64,000 nucleotides of DNA. It comes from Echinicola soli (GTDB lineage: Bacteria; Bacteroidota; Bacteroidia; Cytophagales; Cyclobacteriaceae). The position numbers and the translations under genes were made by a program. Location of the stretch: assembly GCF_006575665.1 (NCBI RefSeq), contig NZ_CP041253.1, positions 2,641,001-2,705,000 on the forward strand. The letters are read 5' to 3'. The notes under the pieces were generated by a model. That model was not told where the DNA came from, did not search any database, and was given only the letters and a program-made list of their open reading frames with translations. Shown piece after piece: positions 15,781 through 24,369 of this stretch (positions are counted from its first letter, which is position 1; each line of letters opens with the position of its first letter).

Positions 15781-18171
15781 ATGCAATATCCGGATAATCT
15801 TGAAGCCAAGATTAATTTCGATAAAATAAAAGAGTGGATAAGGGAAGAGTGTAGCAGTGCGCTGGGGATAGCCATGGTGGAGAAAGTGGGCTTTTCCAGT
15901 GATATTGTTCTGCTAAACAAGCTGTTGGACCAAACGGAAGAATTTCGCCAGATATTGATCTCTGGGGAGCTTTTCCCTTCATCCAATTATTTGAATATAT
16001 ATCCCTATCTGGAAAAGGCAAAAATCGAGGGTACGTTTTTGTATGAGGATGATTTTCACGAGATCAAGCTTTCCCTGATTACCCTCAAAGAGTGCGTCGA
16101 TTTTTTTAGCAAAAATGAAGAAGAGTACCCCCAATTGTTTCAGTTGATCGGAATGGTGGCGCTCGATAACACCCTGCTTCGGGCAATCGAGCGAGTGCTG
16201 AACGATAAGGGCAAAATAAAGGATAATGCCACTAAGGAACTCGGCCTGATCCGTGGACAGATCATTTATGAAGAAAATCGCTTAAGAAAAGTCTTGGATA
16301 GGATTTTTAGGGAAGCTAAAGCAAAAGGATTGACACCTGATGATGCTTCCATTACCATTCGTGGAGGACGTATGGTGATGCCTGTTTTGGCTGAGAACAA
16401 ACGGAAAATCAAAGGCTTTGTCCATGATGAATCGGCTACTGGCCAGACGGTTTTTCTGGAGCCCGCAGAGGTGTTGGACATAAATAATGAGCTTAAAGAA
16501 CTGGAGTACATGGAGCGCCGTGAGGTGCAGAAGATCCTGATGCAGCTCACGGATACCTTGAGACCATTTATCCCTGAACTAAGGAGTGCTTATAAATTTT
16601 TGGGCATGGTGGATTTTATCCGGGCCAAAGCACGATTGGCACTCAAGATGGATGCCAGCAAACCGACTCTTCAGAAAGAGAAAATCATCGAATGGTACAA
16701 TGCCCGTCATCCGGTTCTGGAACATGCGTTGAAGCAGCAGAGCAGGCCAATTGTTCCCCTGAATATTCACTTGGATCATAACAGTCGCTTGCTGGTGATT
16801 TCAGGGCCCAATGCGGGAGGTAAATCCGTTACCTTAAAAACGGTGTCATTGGTGCAGTACATGCTCCAGTGTGGTCTGTTGGTGCCGATGGATCCGCATT
16901 CAAAGTGTACCGTTTTCCATCATTTATTTATAGATATTGGGGATGAGCAGAATATTGAAAATGACCTGAGTACGTACAGCTCCCACTTGATGAGCATGAA
17001 GTATTTTACGCAGTTTGCTGATAAGAAAACCATTTTTTTTATTGATGAATTTGGTACAGGTACAGAGCCGCAGTTTGGCGGAGCGATAGCGGAATCCATT
17101 TTATTGGCCCTGAATAAATCGGGTGCTTACGGGATCGTGACGACGCACTATGGTAACCTGAAACAAATCGCAGCGAAAAACCAAGGGATGACCAATGGTG
17201 CCATGCGCTTTGATATCGATAAATTAGAACCGCTCTACCAGTTGGATATTGGGAAGCCGGGGAGTTCTTTTGCACTGGAAATAGCCACTAAGATTGGGAT
17301 TCAGAAAGATATCATCAGCTATGCCAAGGCACAGATCGGTGATGAACGGGTTCGATATGATAAATTGCTCAACAAGCTTGAATCTGAGAAAAATAAATAC
17401 GAGCAATTGGTACTGGAATCACAGCGTAAGGAAAGGCTCCTGACGCAGCGGCTCAAGGAATACAATGAGCTAAAGGAAACCGTCGATAACAATAAAAAGC
17501 AGCTGATCCAGCAAGCAAAGCTAGAGGCAAAAGCGATCCTGGACGGTGCCAATCAAAAGATAGAGGAAACCATTCGCTCCATCAAGGAAAACAAAGCTGA
17601 AAAAGAGGCTACTAAAAAGCTGCGTAAAGACCTAGAACAGCATAAGGCGACCATCAAGCCAGATAAGTCCATCAAGGCAAAAGCGACGGAGGAAATAAAA
17701 GTGGTGGGCGGAGCCATAGAGGTAGGAGATTATGTGCGGTTAAAGGATAACGGGGCCATAGCTGAAGTCTTGGCTATCCGAAATAAGGATGTGGAAATCA
17801 GCATTGGTGATCTGAAATCCAATGTCAAGCTCAGCAGACTGGAAAAAGTATCCAGGACGGCCATGAAGAAGGAGAAGAAGACGATCGCAGCAAGGTCTAC
17901 TTTTGATACTACTTCTAAGATGCGTGACTTTTCCCCAAATTTGGACCTAAGGGGCAAAAGGGGAGAGGAAGTTTTGCCAATTGTTCAGAATTTTGTGGAT
18001 GAAGGCCATATGCTTGGCGTAAAAGATTTACGGATTGTTCACGGCAAAGGCGATGGAATCCTGAGGGAGATTACCCGAAACTTACTTCGATCCATGCCTG
18101 CTGTGGGCAAATATGAAGACGAACATGCTGATCGAGGTGGCGCAGGGGTTACATTGGTTACCTTGAAATAA
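15781..18171 (+). CDS. mutS2: MutS2 family ATPase with Smr domain
   Basis: The 796-aa protein has the MutS-type clamp and core in the N-terminal half, Walker A GPNAGGKS at 342-349, Walker B FFIDEFGTGTEP with the MutS-type GTGTEP loop, a long coiled coil (~510-620), a KOW/SH3-like segment (~640-690), and a C-terminal Smr nuclease-like domain with LDLRG (~721) and HGKGDG (~754). MutS2 lacks the mismatch-recognition domain. In Firmicutes it acts on collided ribosomes (RqcU), and other members suppress recombination. Length and domain order are complete. Confidence 0.95.
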   Translation: MQYPDNLEAKINFDKIKEWIREECSSALGIAMVEKVGFSSDIVLLNKLLDQTEEFRQILISGELFPSSNYLNIYPYLEKAKIEGTFLYEDDFHEIKLSLITLKECVDFFSKNEEEYPQLFQLIGMVALDNTLLRAIERVLNDKGKIKDNATKELGLIRGQIIYEENRLRKVLDRIFREAKAKGLTPDDASITIRGGRMVMPVLAENKRKIKGFVHDESATGQTVFLEPAEVLDINNELKELEYMERREVQKILMQLTDTLRPFIPELRSAYKFLGMVDFIRAKARLALKMDASKPTLQKEKIIEWYNARHPVLEHALKQQSRPIVPLNIHLDHNSRLLVISGPNAGGKSVTLKTVSLVQYMLQCGLLVPMDPHSKCTVFHHLFIDIGDEQNIENDLSTYSSHLMSMKYFTQFADKKTIFFIDEFGTGTEPQFGGAIAESILLALNKSGAYGIVTTHYGNLKQIAAKNQGMTNGAMRFDIDKLEPLYQLDIGKPGSSFALEIATKIGIQKDIISYAKAQIGDERVRYDKLLNKLESEKNKYEQLVLESQRKERLLTQRLKEYNELKETVDNNKKQLIQQAKLEAKAILDGANQKIEETIRSIKENKAEKEATKKLRKDLEQHKATIKPDKSIKAKATEEIKVVGGAIEVGDYVRLKDNGAIAEVLAIRNKDVEISIGDLKSNVKLSRLEKVSRTAMKKEKKTIAARSTFDTTSKMRDFSPNLDLRGKRGEEVLPIVQNFVDEGHMLGVKDLRIVHGKGDGILREITRNLLRSMPAVGKYEDEHADRGGAGVTLVTLK

Positions 18172-18206
18172 TGGGGAGATGGTTTTCCGGTTTTTAATCA
18201 GGGCTT

Positions 18207-18641
18207 CTACTGCGGGACTTTATAGGCCTGTCTGGCCAGTAGTTTCCATGATTCACCAGTGTCACGCCAGATCATAAGTACACCAATTTTGACATTTCCC
18301 GGCACCCCATTGTCGTTGGTTTCGGCGACCAATATATGTCTGGCGATGCCAATATCATCGACGACATCATAAGATTGCTCATTTAGATTAATGGTTACAA
18401 AGTCTGATTTCCCGGTCATCAATGAGGAAATGAAGGTGTTTTGGTCCTCTTGACGACCACTGGAATGCCCGTATGATAGTTTTTTATGCGTGATTTTCTT
18501 TAGCTGGGCCTCATCCGGATGGATCATCAGCTGGGTAAATTCTTGCACTGCATTTACCAGTTTGATGCTATTTTGAGACTGGGCAAAGCAGCCAAGTGTG
18601 GAGCCCCAAAAGGCGACGACCAGTATTAACCATTTTTTCAT
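18207..18641 (-). CDS. Exported NTF2-like (SnoaL/DUF4440-type) protein
   Basis: The 144-aa protein has a signal peptide (MKKWLILVVAFWGSTLGCFAQS) and a single NTF2-like cone domain: the helix 'AVQEFTQLMIHPDEAQL', the strand part 'LSYGHSSGR', and an ending 'SWKLLARQAYKV'. Such domains bind small ligands or act as non-specific scaffold enzymes, and nothing here shows which. It lies 8 bp downstream of a lipoprotein gene on the same strand and probably shares its transcript. Confidence 0.72.
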   Translation of the reverse strand: MKKWLILVVAFWGSTLGCFAQSQNSIKLVNAVQEFTQLMIHPDEAQLKKITHKKLSYGHSSGRQEDQNTFISSLMTGKSDFVTINLNEQSYDVVDDIGIARHILVAETNDNGVPGNVKIGVLMIWRDTGESWKLLARQAYKVPQ

Positions 18642-18649
18642 AGGGGCTG

Positions 18650-19126
18650 CTATTTTTTTTCAAGCATAAATACGTAATCACCGGCCAAAGCGTTTACCCT
18701 GCCGTTTGCCGGGGCAGGAACATTAAATTCCAGCCGAAGCGTATTGCCCTGTCCGGAAAAAGCAATTTCCTGTCCTGCTGCCGGTTGGTTGCCGCTAAGG
18801 GAGAGCTTGTCAAAATTGGTACCTTCAAAGAACCAGCTGCCACTCTCGTCAAACAGTAAATTGCTGTTTGAAGAAGTGTAGGCTTTATTGCCTGCTGTAG
18901 CAGAAAATACAATTTCGAAATCGGCAAAGTCAGCCGTTTCATCTGAGCCTTTATGTGTGACAAATCCATCTTCGCCAATTACCCAGGCCTGCGCTCCTTC
19001 TCCGGTCAACTTTTCTGAAGCTACTTGCTCCTTGGACTTGGAAGGCGTGGGCTTGTCATCCCCGCCGCAAGAGAAAAATGCCATAAAAGTAATAAGGGCA
19101 AAAGAAGAATAAAATCGTCGTGTCAT
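18650..19126 (-). CDS. Hypothetical lipoprotein
   Basis: From ATG at 19126 the 158-aa product starts MTRRFYSSFALITFMAFFSC, a lipoprotein signal with lipid Cys20, then a short Lys/Pro/Ser linker (GGDDKPTPSKSKEQ) and a beta-rich domain. The frame extends 19 codons further up, but those residues would spoil the signal peptide. I do not recognise the domain; homologues in Bacteroidota are expected to be uncharacterised envelope proteins. It is in one unit with the NTF2-like gene. Confidence 0.65.
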   Translation of the reverse strand: MTRRFYSSFALITFMAFFSCGGDDKPTPSKSKEQVASEKLTGEGAQAWVIGEDGFVTHKGSDETADFADFEIVFSATAGNKAYTSSNSNLLFDESGSWFFEGTNFDKLSLSGNQPAAGQEIAFSGQGNTLRLEFNVPAPANGRVNALAGDYVFMLEKK

Positions 19127-19192
19127 AAGTGCAATTTTTTTTCGAATAGTATGAATATGGCTAAATATAGTCAGATTCATCAAAAATCCACG

Positions 19193-19822
19193 TTACTTTT
19201 TTAGCTTATAATCTTCTATGGAGAGATTCTTGGAACAGAATCCATATTCCGCAGGATCATTGGATGCGACAAAAATGGTGCGGTCCTTTCCATATGAATT
19301 TACCAGTTCCCGGTACCACTCACTTCCCCTGCGATCGAGGTTTGAGGTAGGCTCATCCAAAAGTAACAAAGAAGCATTGGCAAAGAAACAAAGGCCTAAT
19401 TTTAGACGTTGTTTCATGCCTGAAGAGAAATAGGAGATTTGTTTATTGACCGCATCCTCCAGGTACATGACCTTGATCATTTCTTCTGGGCGCATACCTT
19501 GGTATGGTGTTTTGAAATTGAAATGGAACCTCAGGAGTTCAAGTAGTGAAAACTCTTCCGGAAGTTCCATGTAGGGGGCGGAAATGGATAAGTACCGGTA
19601 AACTTCACTATCAGCGATATGCTGTTGTCCGAGGGTGTACAGTATCCCTCCCTCGGTAAAAGGATTGATTCCGGCAAGGCATTTCAGAAAAGTGGACTTG
19701 CCGGAACCATTGCTGCCAGTGATGGCGATTTTATCAGTTGGTTTTACATGCAGGTCAAGGTTTCTAAAAATCCAGTCATACTGGAATCGTTTTGCTGCAT
19801 TGGTTAACCTTATTTCGAGCAT
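19193..19822 (-). CDS. ABC transporter ATP-binding protein
   Basis: The 209-aa ATPase has Walker A GSNGSGKST, a signature loop SSGMKQR in place of canonical LSGGQ, and Walker B LLLLDEPTSNLD. It has no membrane part and no permease gene beside it. It is the last gene of the lpx operon, 3 bp after lpxA, and this linkage is common in the lineage. It could energise an unlinked permease. The compact size resembles CcmA-type ATPases, but there is no evidence for a heme role. Confidence 0.85.
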   Translation of the reverse strand: MLEIRLTNAAKRFQYDWIFRNLDLHVKPTDKIAITGSNGSGKSTFLKCLAGINPFTEGGILYTLGQQHIADSEVYRYLSISAPYMELPEEFSLLELLRFHFNFKTPYQGMRPEEMIKVMYLEDAVNKQISYFSSGMKQRLKLGLCFFANASLLLLDEPTSNLDRRGSEWYRELVNSYGKDRTIFVASNDPAEYGFCSKNLSIEDYKLKK

Positions 19823-19825
19823 TTA

Positions 19826-20605
19826 TTAATTTATATAGCCTTTCATCACTCCTCTTTCAGAGGACCTGATGAAGTTGACGATTTCGTCCCTTTCTTTGGT
19901 AGCGGGGAGATTGACTTCTATTTCTTCAAGTGCCCGGCTGTTATTGAGACTGTTGAGGAACAGGTAACGATAGACTTCTTGGATATGACTGATCGATTCA
20001 CTGGTGAAACCTCTTCGCCTTAATCCAAGGGAGTTTACACCTGCATAGCTTAATGGTTCTCGAGCAGCTTTAGTAAATGGGGGGACATCCTTTCTGACAA
20101 GCGACCCGCCGGAAACCATCGCGTGCATGCCGATTTTCACAAATTGGTGAATCGCACTGCTTCCGCCGATGATGGCCCAATCATCAATGGCAACATGCCC
20201 TGCCACCTGCACTGCATTGGCAATGATGACATTGTCCCCAACGATACAGTCATGGGCAATGTGGACATAGGCCATCAGCAGGCAATTACTGCCTACCTTG
20301 GTGATTCTTTTGTCAATAGTGCCACGGCTAATTGTTACGCATTCTCTGATGGTCGTGTTGTTCCCGATCTCTACCGTAGAAGTTTCTCCTTGGAATTTAA
20401 GGTCCTGGGGTACCCCTGCAATGACTGCCCCTGGGAATATTTTGCAATTTTCACCAATTTTAGTTCCGGGGTAGATGGTTACATTTGAACCTATCCAGGA
20501 ACCTTTTCCTATTTCTACGTTTTCATGAATGACCGAAAAAGGGTCGATGGTGACATCTTCGCCAATTTGGGTTTTTTCATGTATTTGTGATAGCTTACTT
20601 ATCAT
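19826..20605 (-). CDS. lpxA: UDP-N-acetylglucosamine acyltransferase
   Basis: The 259-aa left-handed beta-helix enzyme transfers a 3-hydroxyacyl chain from ACP to UDP-GlcNAc, the first step of lipid A synthesis. Hexapeptide repeats run through the first ~190 residues, with the catalytic His in YVHIAHDC, followed by the C-terminal helical part. ATG at 20605 is chosen because it overlaps the lpxC-fabZ stop as ATGA, a sign of coupled translation, and begins with the usual MISKLSQIHEKTQIG. A 14-codon upstream extension is rejected. Confidence 0.95.
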   Translation of the reverse strand: MISKLSQIHEKTQIGEDVTIDPFSVIHENVEIGKGSWIGSNVTIYPGTKIGENCKIFPGAVIAGVPQDLKFQGETSTVEIGNNTTIRECVTISRGTIDKRITKVGSNCLLMAYVHIAHDCIVGDNVIIANAVQVAGHVAIDDWAIIGGSSAIHQFVKIGMHAMVSGGSLVRKDVPPFTKAAREPLSYAGVNSLGLRRRGFTSESISHIQEVYRYLFLNSLNNSRALEEIEVNLPATKERDEIVNFIRSSERGVMKGYIN

Positions 20606-21996
20606 GCTTCTTTTCTTACTATACTGGCAGTCATAACGGCTTCGCAAACCAATGTGTTGCCCACATAGGCTTCACCTTTCATTTTGGCAATCCCTCTTCT
20701 GATAGGGGACAGTAACTCACATTTAAAAACCAACGTGTCTCCTGGTAGGACCATTTTTCTGAATTTACAGCTTTCGATGCCCAGAAAATACGTCCAATAG
20801 TTTTCCGGATCATCCACGGTACTGAGTACAAGAATTCCGCCAGTCTGAGCCATGGCTTCTACTTGTAATACTCCTGGCATTACAGGATTGTTTGGAAAAT
20901 GCCCCATAAAAAACGGCTCATTGATCGTGACATTCTTTACACCTGCCACTACCGTTTCGTCAAGATAGATGATTTTATCCAATAACTGAAAAGGATAGCG
21001 GTGTGGAAGTATGTTCCCAATCTGATTAATGTCCAATACAGGCGGTAGCTTTGGATCATAGTGGGGAATATGGCTTGGCCCGACTTTTTCCATTGCCCGC
21101 TTAAGCTTTTTGGCAAAGGCCACATTGGCGGCATGTCCCGGTCTGGCCGCTAAAATTTGTCCTTTCAGAGGACGTCCGACCAATGCAAGGTCTCCCACTA
21201 CATCCAGTAGTTTATGCCTTGCTGGCTCGTTTTTATAGCGAAGTTCGACGTTGTTCAGAATACCTTCTTTACGTACCTCTACTTTTGGTTTATTAAACAT
21301 TTTCGCCAAGCCATCCAGCTCTTCATCCGTTACCACACGGTCTACGACCACGATAGCATTATTAAGGTCCCCTCCTTGGATGAGGTTTTGGTTATAGAGC
21401 ATCTCTAGTTCGTGCAAGAAACAGAACGTCCTGCAAGAAGCAATCTCAGACTTGAATTGGCTTATGTCTGTAATAGAGGCGTGTTGGCTGCCCAGTACGG
21501 GAGAATTATAGTCCACCATAACAGTGACCCTATAGTCATCGAGCGGTAAAGCGGCCATTTCTACTTCCCTGGAGGAATCCCTGTAATGGATGCTCTCAGG
21601 AACTTCAAAGAAGCGCCGAAGGGCATTTTGCTCTTTCAGTCCCGCTTCTTCGAGAATATTGATAAATTGGATAGAGCTACCGTCCATGATAGGAGGCTCA
21701 GGTCCGTCCAACTGGATAAGCACATTGTCTATTTCTAATCCTACCAGTGCAGCCAGTACGTGTTCGACCGTGTTGACACGCGCACCACTTTGCTCGATAG
21801 TTGTCCCTCTGGATACATCCACCACGTTATCGACATCGGCATCCACGATAGGCGCCCCTTCCATATCTATACGTTGAAACTTATAGCCATGGTTTGGTGG
21901 GGCAGGAAGAAATGTCATGTTGGCATCCACTCCGGTATGTAGCCCTACACCCGAAATGGTCACCTGTTTTCCAATAGTATGCTGTTTGACTTTCAT
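20602..21996 (-). CDS. lpxC-fabZ: Bifunctional LpxC deacetylase / FabZ dehydratase fusion
   Basis: The 464-aa fusion is typical of Bacteroidota. Residues ~1-300 are LpxC, the zinc deacetylase for UDP-3-acyl-GlcNAc (GVGLHTG, the zinc His in EHVLAAL, then RHKLLDVVGDLALVG with His and Asp ligands). Residues ~315-464 are FabZ, the 3-hydroxyacyl-ACP dehydratase (ILPHRYPF with catalytic His, GHFPNNPVMPGV, EAMAQTGG). Joining the two puts the committed lipid A step and a competing fatty acid step for the same hydroxyacyl-ACP pool in one polypeptide. It overlaps lpxA by 4 bp. Confidence 0.96.
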   Translation of the reverse strand: MKVKQHTIGKQVTISGVGLHTGVDANMTFLPAPPNHGYKFQRIDMEGAPIVDADVDNVVDVSRGTTIEQSGARVNTVEHVLAALVGLEIDNVLIQLDGPEPPIMDGSSIQFINILEEAGLKEQNALRRFFEVPESIHYRDSSREVEMAALPLDDYRVTVMVDYNSPVLGSQHASITDISQFKSEIASCRTFCFLHELEMLYNQNLIQGGDLNNAIVVVDRVVTDEELDGLAKMFNKPKVEVRKEGILNNVELRYKNEPARHKLLDVVGDLALVGRPLKGQILAARPGHAANVAFAKKLKRAMEKVGPSHIPHYDPKLPPVLDINQIGNILPHRYPFQLLDKIIYLDETVVAGVKNVTINEPFFMGHFPNNPVMPGVLQVEAMAQTGGILVLSTVDDPENYWTYFLGIESCKFRKMVLPGDTLVFKCELLSPIRRGIAKMKGEAYVGNTLVCEAVMTASIVRKEA

Positions 21997-22035
21997 TAAA
22001 GATGATTTTTGGGCATCACTTATTTTGCCACAAAT

Positions 22036-23058
22036 TTATTGTTTTTTTTCCAGTTCTTTTACTCTGTCCTGAAGAGATGGAAGTTTTTTGAAAATAGAAT
22101 AGGACTTTAGGAATTCCTTCATTTCAAAGCCCATGTATCCAAAAATCGTTTTTCCGGATTGTAAAATCGACTTACTGATACCTGTATTGGCACCAATAAT
22201 AGTGTTGTCAGCTATTTTGAGATGTCCCACGATACCTGCTTGTCCTGCGATGATGCAGTTTTTGCCAATTTCCGTGGATCCCGAAATACCGGATTGGGCG
22301 GCGATGACCGTATGTTCTCCGATGATGACATTATGAGCGATCTGAACAAGATTGTCTATCTTGACTCCCTTCTTAATAATCGTGGATCCCATGGTGGCAC
22401 AGTCAATGGTACTGCCAGCCCCTATACTTACATTGTCTTCCAGGATGACATTGCCGAGCTGAGGGATGTTTTTGTAGCTTTTGTCTTCCTGAGGAGCAAA
22501 TCCAAAACCGTCTGCGCCGATGACTACATTTGGGTGGATTTCACAATCATTCCCTATGACGGTGTCATTGAAGATTTTGGCACCGGGATGGATGATGGAC
22601 CTGTCCCCGATTTTGACATTGTCTCCAATGTAGGCTTGGGTGTGGATGCAGACTTGTTTTCCTATGTTACAGTTTTTACCAATATAACTAAATGCTCCAC
22701 GAAAGCCCCCATCTTCCATTTTACTGGATTTATCCATAAATGATGGTTCTTCTACACCTGTTTTGTTGTGTTTGGTAAGTTGAGCATAAGCCTCCAGCAA
22801 TATGGTGAATCCTGAATAAGGATCCTTAACCCTGATAAGCGTGGGCCGGAGCGGTTTAGATGGAGAAAAATCCTCGGATACGATCACTGCAGATGCTTCC
22901 GTATTGTAAATATGAGGCTCATACTTCATATTGGATAAGAAACTGATCCCTCCTTTTTTACCTTCTTGGATTTTATCTATCCGTTCGACTTTTCGGGAAC
23001 CGTCACCTTCTACTGTACCGTTTATTAGCGTTGCAACCTGACTGACAGTGAATTCCAT
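22036..23058 (-). CDS. lpxD: UDP-3-O-(3-hydroxyacyl)glucosamine N-acyltransferase
   Basis: The 340-aa enzyme has the N-terminal UDP-binding lobe (~1-100), a left-handed beta-helix of hexapeptide repeats (~100-310) with the catalytic His in LVQIAHNVIIG, and a C-terminal helix. It adds the second acyl chain in lipid A synthesis. It lies between the HD hydrolase gene (15 bp upstream) and lpxC-fabZ (39 bp downstream), all in one operon. Confidence 0.95.
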   Translation of the reverse strand: MEFTVSQVATLINGTVEGDGSRKVERIDKIQEGKKGGISFLSNMKYEPHIYNTEASAVIVSEDFSPSKPLRPTLIRVKDPYSGFTILLEAYAQLTKHNKTGVEEPSFMDKSSKMEDGGFRGAFSYIGKNCNIGKQVCIHTQAYIGDNVKIGDRSIIHPGAKIFNDTVIGNDCEIHPNVVIGADGFGFAPQEDKSYKNIPQLGNVILEDNVSIGAGSTIDCATMGSTIIKKGVKIDNLVQIAHNVIIGEHTVIAAQSGISGSTEIGKNCIIAGQAGIVGHLKIADNTIIGANTGISKSILQSGKTIFGYMGFEMKEFLKSYSIFKKLPSLQDRVKELEKKQ

Positions 23059-23073
23059 GAGTTTAAAATTATA

Positions 23074-24303
23074 TTACCGCAAAGTTAAATTTTTAGCGCG
23101 ACAAGCATAGTACTTTTTCACAATTTTGCTCATCGCTTTGATGTTGGGGAGATCTGCTGCTTGGGCCACATCGATTACCTCACCCTTTTTGGTGAGGATC
23201 ATGACTTTTTCCTTGGCCACGTAGGCATTGTTAGAGATAAATCCAGAAGAAACAAAATAGGGGATTTCTTCATCGGAAATCCTTAGGCCCTTGGCGACTT
23301 CCTTTTTCATGAGTGCAAGTTGTTCTTCTTCAATTGGTGTGTTGCTTAAGTTGATTTTAAACAGGTTTCTGGTCAAAAACATTTCTGAGATACTCCTAAG
23401 GACAAAGTCATCATGGTTTTTCCAGTATTTTATGGCACCCCAAATATCAAAATCATCCAGATCAGCAAAAGTCTCCAATAAATCCGATGATTGTTGAAAG
23501 TCTTTTAGGGTATAATTGTTTTGGAGCAAATGCCTGAAAGCGTGAGAACCATCCACATTTACTCCAGCTTGTTGGAGGTCTTTGGCCCTAGTGATGAGGT
23601 TAATGAGCATTTTTTCGGCACTTACTGTTGTTTTATGCAGGTACACCTGCCAATACATCAGGCGCCTGGCACTGAGGAAATTTTCTATGCTATACAAGCC
23701 TTTTTCTTCTACTACGATCTGATCATCCTTGATGTTCATCATCTTGATGATCCGATCAGCACCGATAGTGCCCTCGGACACCCCTGTAAAAAAGCAGTCC
23801 CGCTGAAGGTAATCTAGACGGTCAATGTCCAACTGACTGGAAACCAGTTGGTAAAAGAATTTTCGCTCGTATTTATTCTTAAAAATTCTTAAAGCCAGAT
23901 CCAATTGGCCGTTTAATTGGTTGTTTAAAGACTCCATGAACATCAGTGAAAGCGACTCATGGGGGATACCCTTGAGTAACGTGTATTCGAGCGCATGGGA
24001 AAAAGGCCCGTGACCAATATCATGGAGTAAAATGGCAATCAATGCGGCTTCGTATTCCTGGTTGCTGATTTCATGTCCTTTGTTGCGGAGATTGTCCAAT
24101 GTGATGCTCATGAGGTGCATGGCACCAATGGCGTGGTGAAAGCGGGTATGCAGCGCTCCTGGATAAACCAAATCGGTCAAACCAAGTTGCTTGATCCTCC
24201 GTAACCTTTGAAAAAAAGGATGGTCAATAATGGTGAAAATCAGCTCACTGGGGATGGTGATGAAACCGTAAACAGGATCGTTAAGTATTTTATGGCTTTT
24301 CAA
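23074..24303 (-). CDS. HD-domain phosphohydrolase (SAMHD1/dGTPase-like)
   Basis: The 409-aa cytosolic protein has the HD metal site: H in 'HTRFHHAIGAMH', then ILLHDIGHGPFSHALE (His-Asp), and the distal Asp in SQLDIDRLDYLQRD. It is close to deoxynucleotide triphosphohydrolases, but Bacteroidota members are not characterised. I chose the TTG at 24303, giving (M)KSHKILNDPVYGF, because homologues begin a few residues before this segment. The upstream ATG at 24375 would overlap the divergent porX start. It is the first gene of the lpx operon. Confidence 0.82.
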   Translation of the reverse strand: MKSHKILNDPVYGFITIPSELIFTIIDHPFFQRLRRIKQLGLTDLVYPGALHTRFHHAIGAMHLMSITLDNLRNKGHEISNQEYEAALIAILLHDIGHGPFSHALEYTLLKGIPHESLSLMFMESLNNQLNGQLDLALRIFKNKYERKFFYQLVSSQLDIDRLDYLQRDCFFTGVSEGTIGADRIIKMMNIKDDQIVVEEKGLYSIENFLSARRLMYWQVYLHKTTVSAEKMLINLITRAKDLQQAGVNVDGSHAFRHLLQNNYTLKDFQQSSDLLETFADLDDFDIWGAIKYWKNHDDFVLRSISEMFLTRNLFKINLSNTPIEEEQLALMKKEVAKGLRISDEEIPYFVSSGFISNNAYVAKEKVMILTKKGEVIDVAQAADLPNIKAMSKIVKKYYACRAKNLTLR

Positions 24304-24369
24304 TTGCCTAGGAATTAGTTGATAGAATTCAAAAGTAATTATAAATTTAAAAGATTTAAACCTGATAAG